NCBI GenBank assembly: GCA_945893045.1
Contig: CAMDEA010000001.1
Span: forward strand, 106,617-170,616
Source of the DNA: Planctomyces sp. SH-PL62
GTDB taxonomy: Bacteria; Planctomycetota; Planctomycetia; Planctomycetales; Planctomycetaceae
Direction of reading: 5' to 3'
DNA: 64,000 nucleotides
In this document: positions 17,944 through 27,399 of the stretch, in pieces
Layout: every line of letters starts with the position of its first letter
Position numbering within the stretch: position 1 is the first letter of the stretch
Translations under genes and position numbers: made by a program
Notes under the pieces: generated by a model
Databases searched by the model: none
What the model saw: only the letters and a program-made list of their open reading frames with translations
Told to the model about the DNA's origin: nothing

Positions 17944-18491
17944 GATTGTTTCTTTCCAGGCAGTTTCCAGCCAAAGGCCAACGCCAGCACCACAATAGCG
18001 ACGGCGGCGGCCACCATCCAACGATCGATATGCGACCAAAACCAGTGCAGGACAATCGCCATCAACGTCAGTACCGTCGCGCTCACCAGCGCGAGTCGCT
18101 CGATCGTGTAAAAACGACGCAACCACGGCAGACAGAGTCCCCAACCGGTCAGCGGACGGAAGATCAACAAGCCTCCGCCCCAGAAGAGACCCAGGCCAAT
18201 GAATGTTCCCAACCAACTGATGATTGTTCCCGACGAACCGGTCTTGATTCCCAAATCCTGTTGAGTTTTCGCAGTCGCGTCCGGCAGAGTGGCCGTTGAC
18301 TCGGTGGAGTTCTGCGAAACGGACTGGCTGGAATTCGCTTGCGCCGACTGCGTCGCGCGAGCATCTTGATTCCACCACACCACCAGCCACGCCAGCACCC
18401 ACACGATCAAGCCGGCCATGAATTGCCGGCGAGGTTCGGAGGGAGCACCGTCAGCGTGAGTTCGGAACCAGTCCAAAGGATTGAAGGCCAT
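17940..18491 (-). CDS. Membrane protein of unknown function
   Basis: 183 residues. A hydrophobic segment at about residues 25-41 (LIVWVLAWLVVWW) is followed by a Ser/Thr/Gln-rich loop of about 45 residues and then three more hydrophobic segments (near residues 90-110, 130-148 and 155-175). I do not recognise a family. It is the first gene of the minus-strand cluster and overlaps rpe by 4 bp, so its expression is tied to rpe. The N-terminal sequence AFNPLDWFRTH and the overlap support this start. Confidence 0.8.
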   Translation of the reverse strand: MAFNPLDWFRTHADGAPSEPRRQFMAGLIVWVLAWLVVWWNQDARATQSAQANSSQSVSQNSTESTATLPDATAKTQQDLGIKTGSSGTIISWLGTFIGLGLFWGGGLLIFRPLTGWGLCLPWLRRFYTIERLALVSATVLTLMAIVLHWFWSHIDRWMVAAAVAIVVLALAFGWKLPGKKQS

Positions 18492-18643
18492 ACGGAATTT
18501 GTAGCAGCACGTCAGAAGGCTCGACAGTTCGGCCGCTCAGCGTTGGATAACTCAAGTAGCCACCAATGATGGTGACATCATCGACGAACGGAATTCCCAC
18601 TCGACCATCATTGGTCCCGAATCGCATTCGATGCCAGCCAACG

Positions 18644-18675
18644 AAAAAGCCTCATCTCCCAGCGGGAAATGAGGC
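18644..18675 (-). terminator. Rho-independent terminator after tRNA-Cys
   Basis: Read on the minus strand, a 7-bp stem GCCTCAT/ATGAGGC around a G/C-rich loop is followed immediately by TTTTT. It lies about 24 bp beyond the 3' end of the tRNA gene, in the right direction. Confidence 0.8.
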
Positions 18676-18698
18676 ATTTCGTGAGACCGAAGACTCAG

Positions 18699-18771
18699 AG
18701 GCGTCGGTGGGAGTTGAACCCACGCGTGACGGATTTGCAATCCGTTGCCTTAGCCACTTGGCTACGACGCC
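18699..18771 (-). tRNA. tRNA-Cys (anticodon GCA)
   Basis: A 73-nt cloverleaf read on the minus strand. The acceptor stem is GGCGTCG/CGACGCC, the anticodon stem-loop is CGGATTGCAAATCCG with anticodon GCA, and the T arm contains GGGTTCAACTCCC. The discriminator base is U, as expected for tRNA-Cys. CCA is not encoded. A short U-tailed hairpin follows. Confidence 0.97.
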
Positions 18772-18838
18772 TGATGCGGGGCGGAATCTAGTTGTGGCTG
18801 AAAAGTGGGTCAAGGTGGCTCGTCGAAGCGGGAATCGC

Positions 18839-18878
18839 ATTGCAAATTGCAAAATGAAAATTGCAAATTGCAAAATGA
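18839..18878. repeat. AT-rich direct repeat (NCKMKIANCKM type)
   Basis: Two direct copies of ATTGCAAATTGCAAAATGA (18839-18857 and 18860-18878), upstream of the HD-domain gene. The translated peptide resembles a repeat string often seen in planctomycete gene predictions. Confidence 0.75.
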
Positions 18879-18938
18879 CGAGCAGCGATGGACAGTCTCC
18901 TGTCACGGAATTTGATTCCCGTTGGAAGGGTTGGTTTC

Positions 18939-20363
18939 ATGCCGCGTGATTTCAATAGCGAGAGTTTGTCGCACGATCCGATTCACGGTTACATCCCGTT
19001 TGTTTCCAAGGACGGAATTCCGACTGGAGAAGTCTCCGAGCAAGAGTTGATTGATCATCCGTGGGTGCAGCGGATGCGGCAGATTCATCAATTGCAGACG
19101 GCGTGGTGGGTGTTTCCGTCGGCCGAGCACATGCGGTTTCAGCACATCCTGGGCGCGATGCACCTCGCTTCCGTGTGCATCGAGCGTTGGTACGAGTCGC
19201 TGGTGGCGTCGTGCGCGAATGTGCCCTCGCGAGCTTGTGTCGAAAGCCTCGTCCGGTTGGCCGCGCTGTTGCACGATGTCGGGCATGGGCCGTTCGGACA
19301 TTTCTTTGATGACCATTACCTCGGCCAATTCGGCGCGACGCATGAAGACATCGGCTCAGCGGTGATCCAGCAGGAATTGGGAGACTTGATTCGCCGAGTG
19401 CGCCGGAATCCGAACGGCAAGTTGGGACCACTGGAGGAACTCGATCCCAGCCAAGTCGCGTGGCTGATCCGTCGCCCGACGGGACGGCCGGAACTGGAAC
19501 AAGGGCATCCCGTGTGGCTGCGGCGATTGCGGTCGCTCTTCAGCGGCATCTACACCGTGGACAACATGGATTTCGTGCTCCGCGACGCCTACATGTCGGG
19601 ATACAACACGAAGGCATTCGACCTCTCGCGGATTCTGCATTACAGCTTCTTTTCGTCCGAGGGGCTGACGATTCACGCGCGCGGGCTGCCGACGCTGGTG
19701 AACTTCATCGAGACGCGGGCGAATCTGTTTCGGACGATTTATTTCCATCGAACCGTGCGCGCGATTGATCTCGCGTTGGAAGAAATGTTCGGCCCGACGA
19801 TGCTGCGGTTGTTCGGCGGTGCGGATGGGCAGCCGATGAATCCGCTGGAGCATTTGGACGAATACCGCCGCTTGACCGAATCGACGTTTCTGGTCGATGT
19901 GCAGCGCTGGTCGCGGAGTTCTGATCCGGAACTCAAATCGCTCGGCGAGCAGTGGGACGCGCTGCTGGCTCGGAACGTGACCTGGAAGATGGCGGTCGAA
20001 CGAACCTTCAACTTCCACGCCGGTCAGGCGGAACGGACTTCGATCTTCTCCGAGCCGGACTTGGTCGAGAAACGGATTCGCGCGCACCTGCCGGCGGACT
20101 TGCGAGAAATGGAACTGAAGATCGACGTGGCTCGGCACTATCACCGGCCGAGCGGCCGGCTTCCCGCGGGTGGTCAGAATTTCTTGCTCGATTCCGTCGG
20201 CGGAACGCCGCGTGAACTGCACGACGACGAGCTGTTTCAGGCATTGCCAACCAGCTTCTCGATCTTCCGCGTCTACTCGAAAGATCATCGCCACGACGCG
20301 GCTTTGCACGCGGCCGTCAATTCAGTCTTGGGCGCGGTAGCGGACTCCAAGACGAACATGTGA
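18939..20363 (+). CDS. HD-domain phosphohydrolase
   Basis: 474 residues from the ATG at 18939, which has GGAAGGG about 8 nt upstream; a longer frame to 18888 includes the AT-rich repeat and is unlikely. It opens with the motif SHDPIHGYIPF common in this family. The HD metal-binding residues are visible as RFQHILGAMHL and AALLHDVGHGPFGHFF, with a later Asp in VDNMDFVLRDAYM. This group is related to dNTP triphosphohydrolases and deoxyguanosinetriphosphatase-like proteins; the natural substrate is uncertain. The gene stands alone between the tRNA-Cys region and a palindrome-rich gap. A diverged copy of 84 bp of it (19872-19955) is found at 25210-25293. Confidence 0.92.
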   Translation: MPRDFNSESLSHDPIHGYIPFVSKDGIPTGEVSEQELIDHPWVQRMRQIHQLQTAWWVFPSAEHMRFQHILGAMHLASVCIERWYESLVASCANVPSRACVESLVRLAALLHDVGHGPFGHFFDDHYLGQFGATHEDIGSAVIQQELGDLIRRVRRNPNGKLGPLEELDPSQVAWLIRRPTGRPELEQGHPVWLRRLRSLFSGIYTVDNMDFVLRDAYMSGYNTKAFDLSRILHYSFFSSEGLTIHARGLPTLVNFIETRANLFRTIYFHRTVRAIDLALEEMFGPTMLRLFGGADGQPMNPLEHLDEYRRLTESTFLVDVQRWSRSSDPELKSLGEQWDALLARNVTWKMAVERTFNFHAGQAERTSIFSEPDLVEKRIRAHLPADLREMELKIDVARHYHRPSGRLPAGGQNFLLDSVGGTPRELHDDELFQALPTSFSIFRVYSKDHRHDAALHAAVNSVLGAVADSKTNM

Positions 20364-20423
20364 GAGCCGTCGGCATCGAGGCGCTGGACGATTCGGTCTT
20401 CGAGGCTGCCCGATAAGTTCGTC

Positions 20424-20483
20424 GCCTGACTCTCCGAGTCAGGACTTCTGCGAGAACGCGTCCGACTCAGAGAGTCAGGCTAC
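20424..20483. repeat. Palindromic element, GCCTGACTCTCCGAGTCAGG family
   Basis: Two arms, about 20424-20445 and 20461-20483, inverse complements with a couple of mismatches, each arm itself palindromic. Same family as 53908-53970 and the short 30472-30498. Confidence 0.85.
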
Positions 20484-20566
20484 GAATGAACGATTCTCCG
20501 CCTTTGCTGTTGGATTTTCGATTTGCCAAAGAGTTCTCGTGCCAAGGCACGAAGCATGGGATAGTC

Positions 20567-20815
20567 TTAATCACTCAAACTGAGCGGTTTTTGAGTCCCG
20601 CTGGAGACGTATCGAAAATAGCCCAGCACGTCAGTGCTGGGTTTCGTGGCGACAATCCTCACAAAGTCCCATCAGGGACGACAGAAAGCGAATCTGTTCT
20701 GTCGTCCCTGACGGGACTCAAGAGGCACGTTGAACGGTCATCCCAGCACTGACGTGCTGGGCTATTTTCGAGTGTCCCTAACGGGACAAAAACAAAACTT
20801 CTCAGTTTGAGTTAA
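20567..20815. repeat. Compound nested palindrome of about 250 bp, copy 1
   Basis: Outer arms TTAATC..CTCAAACTGAG / CTCAGTTTGAGTTAA enclose, in symmetrical order, GTCCC..GGGAC units, the unit TAGCCCAGCAC..GTGCTGGG and its counterpart, and a central hairpin around GTCGTCCCTGACGGGAC. No open frame is shared with its second copy at 51807-52052, so it is a structural rather than a coding repeat. Confidence 0.9.
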
Positions 20816-20911
20816 TCAATTCTTCTTCGCGACGTAGCGTCTTCGCATGAGACTTCTGTCAACAAATGACTTCTCACGAGTCGTCCTCAATCGTGCTTGA
20901 AAGCTGACCAC

Positions 20912-23900
20912 ATGCAATTGACTGACTGGGTTCAGCGGATGTTCGCTCGGACGACTTCTTCGCGCATCCGTAGAATACACGCAGGGACACGCCGTCGTGG
21001 GCGGGCGTTGGCACACAGTCAGCGTTGGTTGGAGTGTTTGGAAGCGAGGACGCTGCTCACGACCGTGCTGATTGACTACTCGTTGGACGCGAACAACTTC
21101 TTCGACACTCAGGCCAAGAGGGATCTTCTGCAAACCGCCGCCGATTCTCTGGCCAACCGGCTGACTGACAATCTGCTGGCGATCTCGCCGGGACCATCGG
21201 GATTCGGTTTCGATAACACTTGGGACGCGATCTTCGATGACCCGGCCACGGGACTCGATCACAGCATTACTGACATGACGGTGGCCGCGGACACGATCAT
21301 CATTTACGCCGGTGGTCGCGATCTGCCGGGATCGACTGTCGGTCAGGGCGGCCCCGGGGGCTTCAGTTCTTCGGGCACAACCGAGTTCAACGAAATTGTG
21401 GCCGCGCGTGGTCAGGCCGGAGCGCTGCTGGCGACGGAAACAGACTTCAGTCTTTGGGGCGGTGCGATCACCTTTGATACGGCCAACGACTGGCACTTCG
21501 GGCTGACGACCGACGGACTGGACTCAAACGAGACCGACTTTCTCTCGGTCGCTCAGCATGAGATCGGGCATCTGCTGGGTATCGGCACGGCAAGTTCGTG
21601 GCAGAATCAGATTACCGGCAGCAGCTTTACCGGAGCGGCCTCCGTGGCCTCGTTCGGCGGCGATGTTCCGCTCTTCGGTGATCTGTCGCACTGGGACGAA
21701 GACACCACATCAAACGGTCAGATTGCCACGATGAATCCCAGCCTGTTGAACGGCACTCGCGCGCTGTTCACGAGCTTGGATGATGCCGCGTTGAGCGACA
21801 TTGGCTGGGAAGTCGAACCGTCAGGCCCGACTCTCATGCTGGGAAACGCCATTGAAGATCAAAACGCGATGGAAGATTCGGCGTTTACATTCGCCTTCGC
21901 GGAAAACACGTTTGTGAATGCGGAAGGCTCGCTGACTTATGCGGCCACGAAGTCAGACGGCAGTGAGCTACCAAGCTGGCTGACGTTCACCGCGGCGACG
22001 CGCACGTTCTCCGGCACGCCGCTCAACGCCGACGTCGGAACGCTGTCGATCAGAGTCACGGCCACGGATAGCAGTAACGCCACTGCGAGCGATACGTTCG
22101 ACATTGTCGTGGCCAACACCAATGACGCGCCGACTGTTGCCAATGTCATTGCCGATCGGAACGCGACGGAAGATTCGGAATTCACATTCGCCTTCGCGGA
22201 GAACTCGTTCGCGGATGTGGATGTGGGCGACTCGTTGACGTACTCGGCGACGAAGTCTGACGGAACCGCGTTGCCAACCTGGTTGACGTTTACAGCGGCG
22301 ACACGCACGTTTTCCGGCACTCCACTCAACGCCGATCTCGGAACTTTGTCGATCAGGGTCACGGCGAAAGACGGCAGCAATGCCACCGCGACCGACACCT
22401 TCGACATCGTCGTGACCAATACCAATTCCGCACCGACGCTGGCCACCCCCATAGCCGACCAGAACGCGACCGAGGACTCGGCGTTTTCATTCCAGCTTCC
22501 GGCGAACACGTTCGACGATGTCGATGCGGGCGACACGCTGACATTAACAACGGGCACATTACCGAACTGGCTGACGTTCACCGCGGCGACGCGGACATTC
22601 ACCGGCACGCCGTCCGACAATGATGTCGGCCCTTTCGACATTCAGGTCACGGCGACGGATGTCAGCAACGCCGCCGTCAGCGATACGTTTCGGATCACCA
22701 TCCTGTCGGTCAACGACGCGCCGAGTTTCACGAAAGGCCCGAATGTCGTCACGCTTGGCGACGGAGTGCAGAAATCGTTCGCCGGTTGGGCCACGAACAT
22801 CAGCACCGGCCCGGCGGACGAAGCGGGACAGTCGATCGACTTCCAAATCACCAACGTGACAAACGGCGTGCTGTTTACCGTGGCACCGACAATCTCGTCC
22901 AACGGCACTCTGACCTATACGCCCAAGGCCGGCACGCTGGGGACTGGCTCCTCGACCGTGACCGTCCGTGTCCACGACAGCGGTGGCATCGAACGCAACG
23001 GAGTGGACCTCAGCGAGCCGCAGACTTTCACGATCACACTGACCGGGTTGAATAAGGCTCCGAGTTTTACCAAGGGGCCGAATCAACCAGCGTCCGGCCA
23101 GCCACTGGTGCTTGAAGATTCTGGATTGCAGACCGTCACGAATTGGGCAAACGCCATCAGTCCGGGAATCGGCGAGAATGCGATTGGCCAAGTGCTCAAC
23201 TTCATGGTGACGAACAACAACAACTCGCTGTTCACGGCTCAGGGACAGCCGGCAATCTCGGCCGACGGGACTCTGACTTACACGCTCGCCAACAATGTCA
23301 GCGGCCTGGCCACCGTGACGGTCATCTTGCGCGACGACGGCCTCCGACTGGGGGGTGCCGCGGCCAGGGACAGCAGCGCGGCTCAGACCTTCAGGATTAT
23401 GGTCACTCCGGTCAACGACGCGCCCAGTTTCACGAAGGGGGACGATCAAACCGTTTTGGAAGATGCCGCCGCTCAGTCGGTCACGAACTGGGCCACGTCC
23501 ATCAACAAAGGTGCGGCGAATGAATCCACTCAGGCGCTCACGTTCGTGGTCACGAACAACAACAACAGCTTGTTTGCCACTCAGCCGGCGATCACGGCGG
23601 CTGGCAAGCTGAACTACAAGCCCGCCGCCAATGCCAACGGCTCGGCAATCGTGACGGTACGTCTGCAAGACAACGGCGGCCTCGCCAATGGCGGCAGCAA
23701 TACCAGCGCGGACCAGACGTTTACGATCAACGTCACCGCGGTGAACGACGCTCCGACAATCACCGTTCCGAGAGCCCAGACGACGAACGAAGACATCAAC
23801 AAACTGATCCCGGCAATGACCGTGGCGGATCTCGACGCCACGATGCTGGATGTCACGTTGGCCGTGGCTCATGGGCGGATCACTTTGGGAACTGTCACCG

Positions 23901-25180
23901 GATTGACCTTCCAAAACGGGACGACCAACGGCAGTGCGACGGTCGAGGTCCAAGGCAGCAAAGCGGATTTGAACGCCGCTCTGGCCTCCCTCAATTTCCT
24001 GCCGGACCAGGACTTCAACGGCAGCGATACTTTGACCGCCACGGTTTCCGATCTCGGAGCCACCGGAACCGGCGGAGTTCTGATGGCGAGCAAGACGGTC
24101 GCGATCACGGTCAAGTCGGTCAACGACGCACCCAAGTTCACCAAAGGTGACGACCAGACGGTGAATGACGACGATGGCGTGCAGTCCATCGCCAATTGGG
24201 CCACGCTCCTCGATCCGGGAGCAGCAAACGAGTCGAGCCAGACGCTCAAGTTCACGGTGACGACCGACAACAAAGCGTTGTTCGCCACTCAACCGGCGAT
24301 CTCGCCAAACGGAACGCTGACGTTCAAGCCGAACTTGGAAGTTGCCGGCATCGCAACCGTCACGGTGAAGCTCAGCGACAACGGCGGGAAGGCCAACGGC
24401 GGAATTGACACCAGCGCCGCTCAAACCTTCACGATCACCGTGACGGATCAATCCGTTGATCTCACCGCCACGCTTCAGGACGGCGGGGACACTGTGACCG
24501 TGCTGCGCGACGGCAACAATCTCGTCGTGCGGCGAGGCACTACCGATCTCGTCCCTCCGACCAGAGTGGAAGATGTCGGCCTGCTGACCATCAACGGTGG
24601 CAGCGGCGGTGACAGGGTGACTTTGGATGCCTCGTTGAATACGGCCGGCCCGGCGAGATTCCGTTTCCATGGCAACATCCAGTTCAACGGCAACGCGGGC
24701 GACGATCTCTTCGACGCCAGCAAATACACCGGCACAGTCGCCAAGGTCGGTGTGCAGTTCGAGGGTGGCGATGGCATCGATTCGGTCTTGGGCAGCGGCG
24801 GAAAGGACACGCTTGCTGGAGGCAACGGCAACGACACGCTGAAGGGACTGGGCGGCGACGATGCCATCACTGGCGGCAACGACAACGATGCCCTGCTCGG
24901 CGGCGACGGCGACGATCAATTGGATGGCGGCGATCACAGCGACATCGTCATCGGCGGCTCAGGTAAAGACACGCTGCACGGTGGCGACGGCGACGATACG
25001 GTCATTGGCGGTCTGGGAGTCGATGCGGTCTTCGGTGATGCCGGCAACGATCTCGGCCTGGGTGGCCGCGGCGGTGCTCCGCGCGGGAACGGTCAGAAAG
25101 ACGCTGGCGATGCGCTCGACGCTTCCCTCGAAACCATCAACGAAGCCTTCGCCACGGTCTTCGGGTTCGAGTCATTGTGA
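20912..25180 (+). CDS. Giant exported repeat protein with metalloprotease-like and Ca-binding regions
   Basis: 1422 residues from the ATG at 20912; a TTG at 20897 would add five. The start region has basic residues and the planctomycete motif WLECLEARTLLT. Residues about 180-310 contain a zinc-type motif AQHEIGHLLGIG with a later Met-turn-like IATMNPS; the third ligand expected after the motif is not obvious. Then come three copies of a roughly 95-residue He_PIG/cadherin-like repeat (TLSIRVTA.D.SNATA..DTFDIVV) and five of another type (DAPSFTKG.DQ..., QTFTITV). The C-terminal part has Gly/Asp nonapeptide repeats (GGNGNDTLKG, GGDGDD) of RTX type that bind calcium. This is a likely cell-surface or secreted adhesin, possibly with proteolysis. 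Confidence 0.9.
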   Translation: MQLTDWVQRMFARTTSSRIRRIHAGTRRRGRALAHSQRWLECLEARTLLTTVLIDYSLDANNFFDTQAKRDLLQTAADSLANRLTDNLLAISPGPSGFGFDNTWDAIFDDPATGLDHSITDMTVAADTIIIYAGGRDLPGSTVGQGGPGGFSSSGTTEFNEIVAARGQAGALLATETDFSLWGGAITFDTANDWHFGLTTDGLDSNETDFLSVAQHEIGHLLGIGTASSWQNQITGSSFTGAASVASFGGDVPLFGDLSHWDEDTTSNGQIATMNPSLLNGTRALFTSLDDAALSDIGWEVEPSGPTLMLGNAIEDQNAMEDSAFTFAFAENTFVNAEGSLTYAATKSDGSELPSWLTFTAATRTFSGTPLNADVGTLSIRVTATDSSNATASDTFDIVVANTNDAPTVANVIADRNATEDSEFTFAFAENSFADVDVGDSLTYSATKSDGTALPTWLTFTAATRTFSGTPLNADLGTLSIRVTAKDGSNATATDTFDIVVTNTNSAPTLATPIADQNATEDSAFSFQLPANTFDDVDAGDTLTLTTGTLPNWLTFTAATRTFTGTPSDNDVGPFDIQVTATDVSNAAVSDTFRITILSVNDAPSFTKGPNVVTLGDGVQKSFAGWATNISTGPADEAGQSIDFQITNVTNGVLFTVAPTISSNGTLTYTPKAGTLGTGSSTVTVRVHDSGGIERNGVDLSEPQTFTITLTGLNKAPSFTKGPNQPASGQPLVLEDSGLQTVTNWANAISPGIGENAIGQVLNFMVTNNNNSLFTAQGQPAISADGTLTYTLANNVSGLATVTVILRDDGLRLGGAAARDSSAAQTFRIMVTPVNDAPSFTKGDDQTVLEDAAAQSVTNWATSINKGAANESTQALTFVVTNNNNSLFATQPAITAAGKLNYKPAANANGSAIVTVRLQDNGGLANGGSNTSADQTFTINVTAVNDAPTITVPRAQTTNEDINKLIPAMTVADLDATMLDVTLAVAHGRITLGTVTGLTFQNGTTNGSATVEVQGSKADLNAALASLNFLPDQDFNGSDTLTATVSDLGATGTGGVLMASKTVAITVKSVNDAPKFTKGDDQTVNDDDGVQSIANWATLLDPGAANESSQTLKFTVTTDNKALFATQPAISPNGTLTFKPNLEVAGIATVTVKLSDNGGKANGGIDTSAAQTFTITVTDQSVDLTATLQDGGDTVTVLRDGNNLVVRRGTTDLVPPTRVEDVGLLTINGGSGGDRVTLDASLNTAGPARFRFHGNIQFNGNAGDDLFDASKYTGTVAKVGVQFEGGDGIDSVLGSGGKDTLAGGNGNDTLKGLGGDDAITGGNDNDALLGGDGDDQLDGGDHSDIVIGGSGKDTLHGGDGDDTVIGGLGVDAVFGDAGNDLGLGGRGGAPRGNGQKDAGDALDASLETINEAFATVFGFESL

Positions 25181-25209
25181 GACGATCGAGTTCAGGAGTC
25201 CGACCGACA

Positions 25210-25293
25210 TTGGCCGAATCAACATTCCTGGTCGATGTGCAACGCTGGTCGCGGAGTTCCGGCACGGAGTTGAAGTTGCTCGGCGGTGAGTGG
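25210..25293 (+). pseudogene. Diverged fragment of the HD-domain gene
   Basis: These 84 bp align without gaps to 19872-19955 of the HD-domain gene. The encoded stretches share ESTFLVDVQRWSRSS and then L.LG..W; about 20 of 27 residues agree while many third positions differ. No other part of the HD gene is found around it. It lies 30 bp after the giant repeat gene and is overlapped by an RTX-like frame. It is a remnant of a duplicated or recombined copy. Confidence 0.75.
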
Positions 25294-25516
25294 AGGCGCT
25301 GGTCACGACCTGATGTACGGCGAAGATGGCGACGACACTATGCATGGTTGGGGCGGAAACTGCACGATGTATGGCGGCACTGGCAACGACTACGTTCACG
25401 GTGGTTCGTATTACGACACCATCCTCGCGAGAGTTGATGGAGAGGATTGGATCTACGGGGAATGTGACAACGACACGGTGAGTGGCGGAATTGGTCCTGA
25501 TCACGTTTGGGAGTAA
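25286..25516 (+). pseudogene. Orphan RTX-type calcium-binding repeat fragment
   Basis: A 76-residue frame from a GTG, with repeats such as GGAGHDLMYGEDGDD and MYGGTGNDYVHGG typical of RTX/hemolysin nonapeptides. It lacks a signal, a secretion tail and a good binding site. Its position beyond the end of the giant gene, in a different frame, suggests a leftover of a longer copy of that gene's C-terminus. A short real gene cannot be excluded. Confidence 0.5.
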
Positions 25517-25625
25517 TTGAAGCAAGAAACTGAAATCGCGATCTTCGACAGCCCGGCGGCATCTGCTGTCGGGCTGCTTCATTGACGATTCAATGTCGCA
25601 CTCATCCTCGCTCGGCTGAGGCAAA

Positions 25626-25719
25626 GGGTCGTGCGTTCAGAATTCAAAATTGGCGGGATTATTGAATTGCCGATGCCACACGCTTCGTCCGCCAATTTTG
25701 AATTTTGAACGCACGACCC
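25626..25719. repeat. Palindromic element, GGGTCGTGCGTTC family
   Basis: Arms 25626-25656 and 25689-25719 (31 bp) pair with a single mismatch around a 32-nt loop. It belongs to the GGGTCGG-type family and closely resembles the one cut by the right edge at 63958. Confidence 0.92.
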
Positions 25720-25735
25720 CTGGTATCTCGGCAAT

Positions 25736-27013
25736 TCAGTTGGAGAGAAACTTGGTGAGCATGGCTCGGAGTTGACTGGCTTCGAGAGGTTTGGCGAGGT
25801 AGTCATCCATGCCGGCGGCGAGGCAATGTTCGCGATCCCCGGCGAGGGCATGGGCGGTCAAGGCGATTATGGGGCGGTGGCCGATGAGTTGGCCATTGGC
25901 TTCGCGGCGGCGGATTTCGCGCACGGCGGTGAAGCCGTCCATGTCGGGCATCTGGCAGTCCATCAGGACCAGGTCGTAGTCGTGACGCTGAATCGCGGCC
26001 AGAGCTTCGTCGCCGTTCGAGGCGACTTCGCAGGTGCAGCCGCAGTATTTGAGCAACTCGGTGACAAACATCTGGTTGATGCGATTGTCCTCCGCGACCA
26101 GCACATGGCTGGAGACGATTGGCTTGGCGGATCGCGCGGGCGATTCCGAAAGCGGCGGTGTGAGCGAAGCGGCAACGTTCACAATCTCCAGCGGCACTTC
26201 AAACCAAAACGTGGAGCCGTGTCCGATTTGGCTGTGAATGCCGATCTCTCCCTGCATCAGTTCGACCAGTTGTTTGCAGATGGAGAGTCCCAGTCCGGAG
26301 CCGCCGTAATTGCGTGCGGTGGAGCAGTCGGCCTGAGTGAATGGGCAGAACAATCGGTCCTGGCGATCGGCGGGAATCCCGATGCCGGTGTCGCTGACCG
26401 AGAATCGCAAACGCAACCGCTGACCTTCGTGTCGCACCGATTCCGCACGGACGCTGACCGAGCCGGTGGCGGTGAACTTGATCGCATTGCCGATGAAGTT
26501 GACGAGGATTTGTCGCAGGCGATTGCCATCGCAGCGGGCGGTGACATTCGCCGTCGAATCGACGTGAGCGATCAAAGACAGGTTTTTCTGCGCGGCTCCG
26601 GGGCCAAGTGCCTCGACGACCTCCTGCACCAGTGACTCAATCGAGCATTCCTGTAGATCGAGTTCCAGTTTGCCCGTTTCGATCTTGGACAAGTCGAGCA
26701 CGTCGTTGATGAGTTGCAGCAGCAGCTTGCCGCTGGTCCGACTGGCATCCGCGAACTACCGCTGCTTCTCCGACAGCGTTGTGCCGAGCAACAGCTCATT
26801 CATTCCCAGCACGCCGTTGAGCGGCGTGCGCAGTTCGTGCGACATGCTGGCGAGGAACGTGCTCTTGGCTCGGTTGGCAGATTCGGCTTGAGCCTGTCGC
26901 ATGGCCAGTTCTTGAGTGGCTCGGCGGATTTGCTGGATCGACAAGACGAGAAACACATTCTCGAACGCGATCCAGCCGGCATCGTAGCACCGCGCGATCG
27001 ACGCCGGCGTCAT
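25736..27013 (-). pseudogene. Hybrid histidine kinase broken by an in-frame amber codon
   Basis: One continuous frame except for a TAG at 26758-26756. Before it (27013-26759): a short helix, then HisKA with [10 protein letters not shown]. After it: LQLINDVLDLSKIETG continues the same HisKA helix, then HATPase with N box RQILVNFIGNAIKFT, DTGIGIP and GSGLGLSICKQL, then a receiver domain with MDCQMPDMDG and LAKP. The interrupted codon falls between SEKQR and FADASRTSGKLLL, where relatives have a single residue such as Tyr or Gln. The N-terminus is also abrupt: a TGA directly precedes the ATG and a palindromic element lies close upstream, so a sensor part is probably missing. It is likely a recent pseudogene unless the stop is a sequencing error or is read through. 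Confidence 0.82.
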
Positions 27014-27073
27014 TCAACCGCGAGCCGCCGCAGGCAGGAGGCGACGCTGGCGCAGCGCGCCGTTCCCTTCCTC

Positions 27074-27182
27074 GTAGGTTGGGATTCCATCCCGACCGGT
27101 TTCCGGATTTTCAGATTCCCTTCCAACTGGATTGGTGAATTTGGAGTCCTTTCCAACCGGTCGGGTCGGAGTCCCAACCTAC
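27074..27182. repeat. Palindromic element, GTAGGTTGGGATTCC family
   Basis: Arms 27074-27101 and 27155-27182 pair at 25 of 28 positions, with a 53-nt loop. It lies just upstream of the truncated histidine kinase start. Confidence 0.85.
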
Positions 27183-27399
27183 TTTGGCCGCGGCCTGCGG
27201 CGGCCTGATGCTCCGATGAGTTCGCATTCATGCTTACGTTCTCCAAGCCATTTTCATGCTCTGGAGAACTTTGCCACCGACTTTCAAAACATGTCAGCAG
27301 GCGAACCCTGAAGGCGGGTTACGATTTTCCTGAAGTCGGGAGAGGCTTGGCTCTAGGGTGATGCACAGTTGGAGTTGACGATCGCGAGTGATCGGGCGG

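Noticed and set aside
17260..18402. Longer version of rpe with about 150 extra N-terminal residues
   Set aside because: That part is out of frame within the membrane protein gene. Rpe proteins begin at the MNRNEIL site at 17943, with an ATGA overlap.
22559..24937. A 792-codon minus-strand frame opposite the giant adhesin gene
   Set aside because: The plus-strand protein has clear repeat domains over the same region. The minus frame is a high-GC shadow with no recognisable domain.
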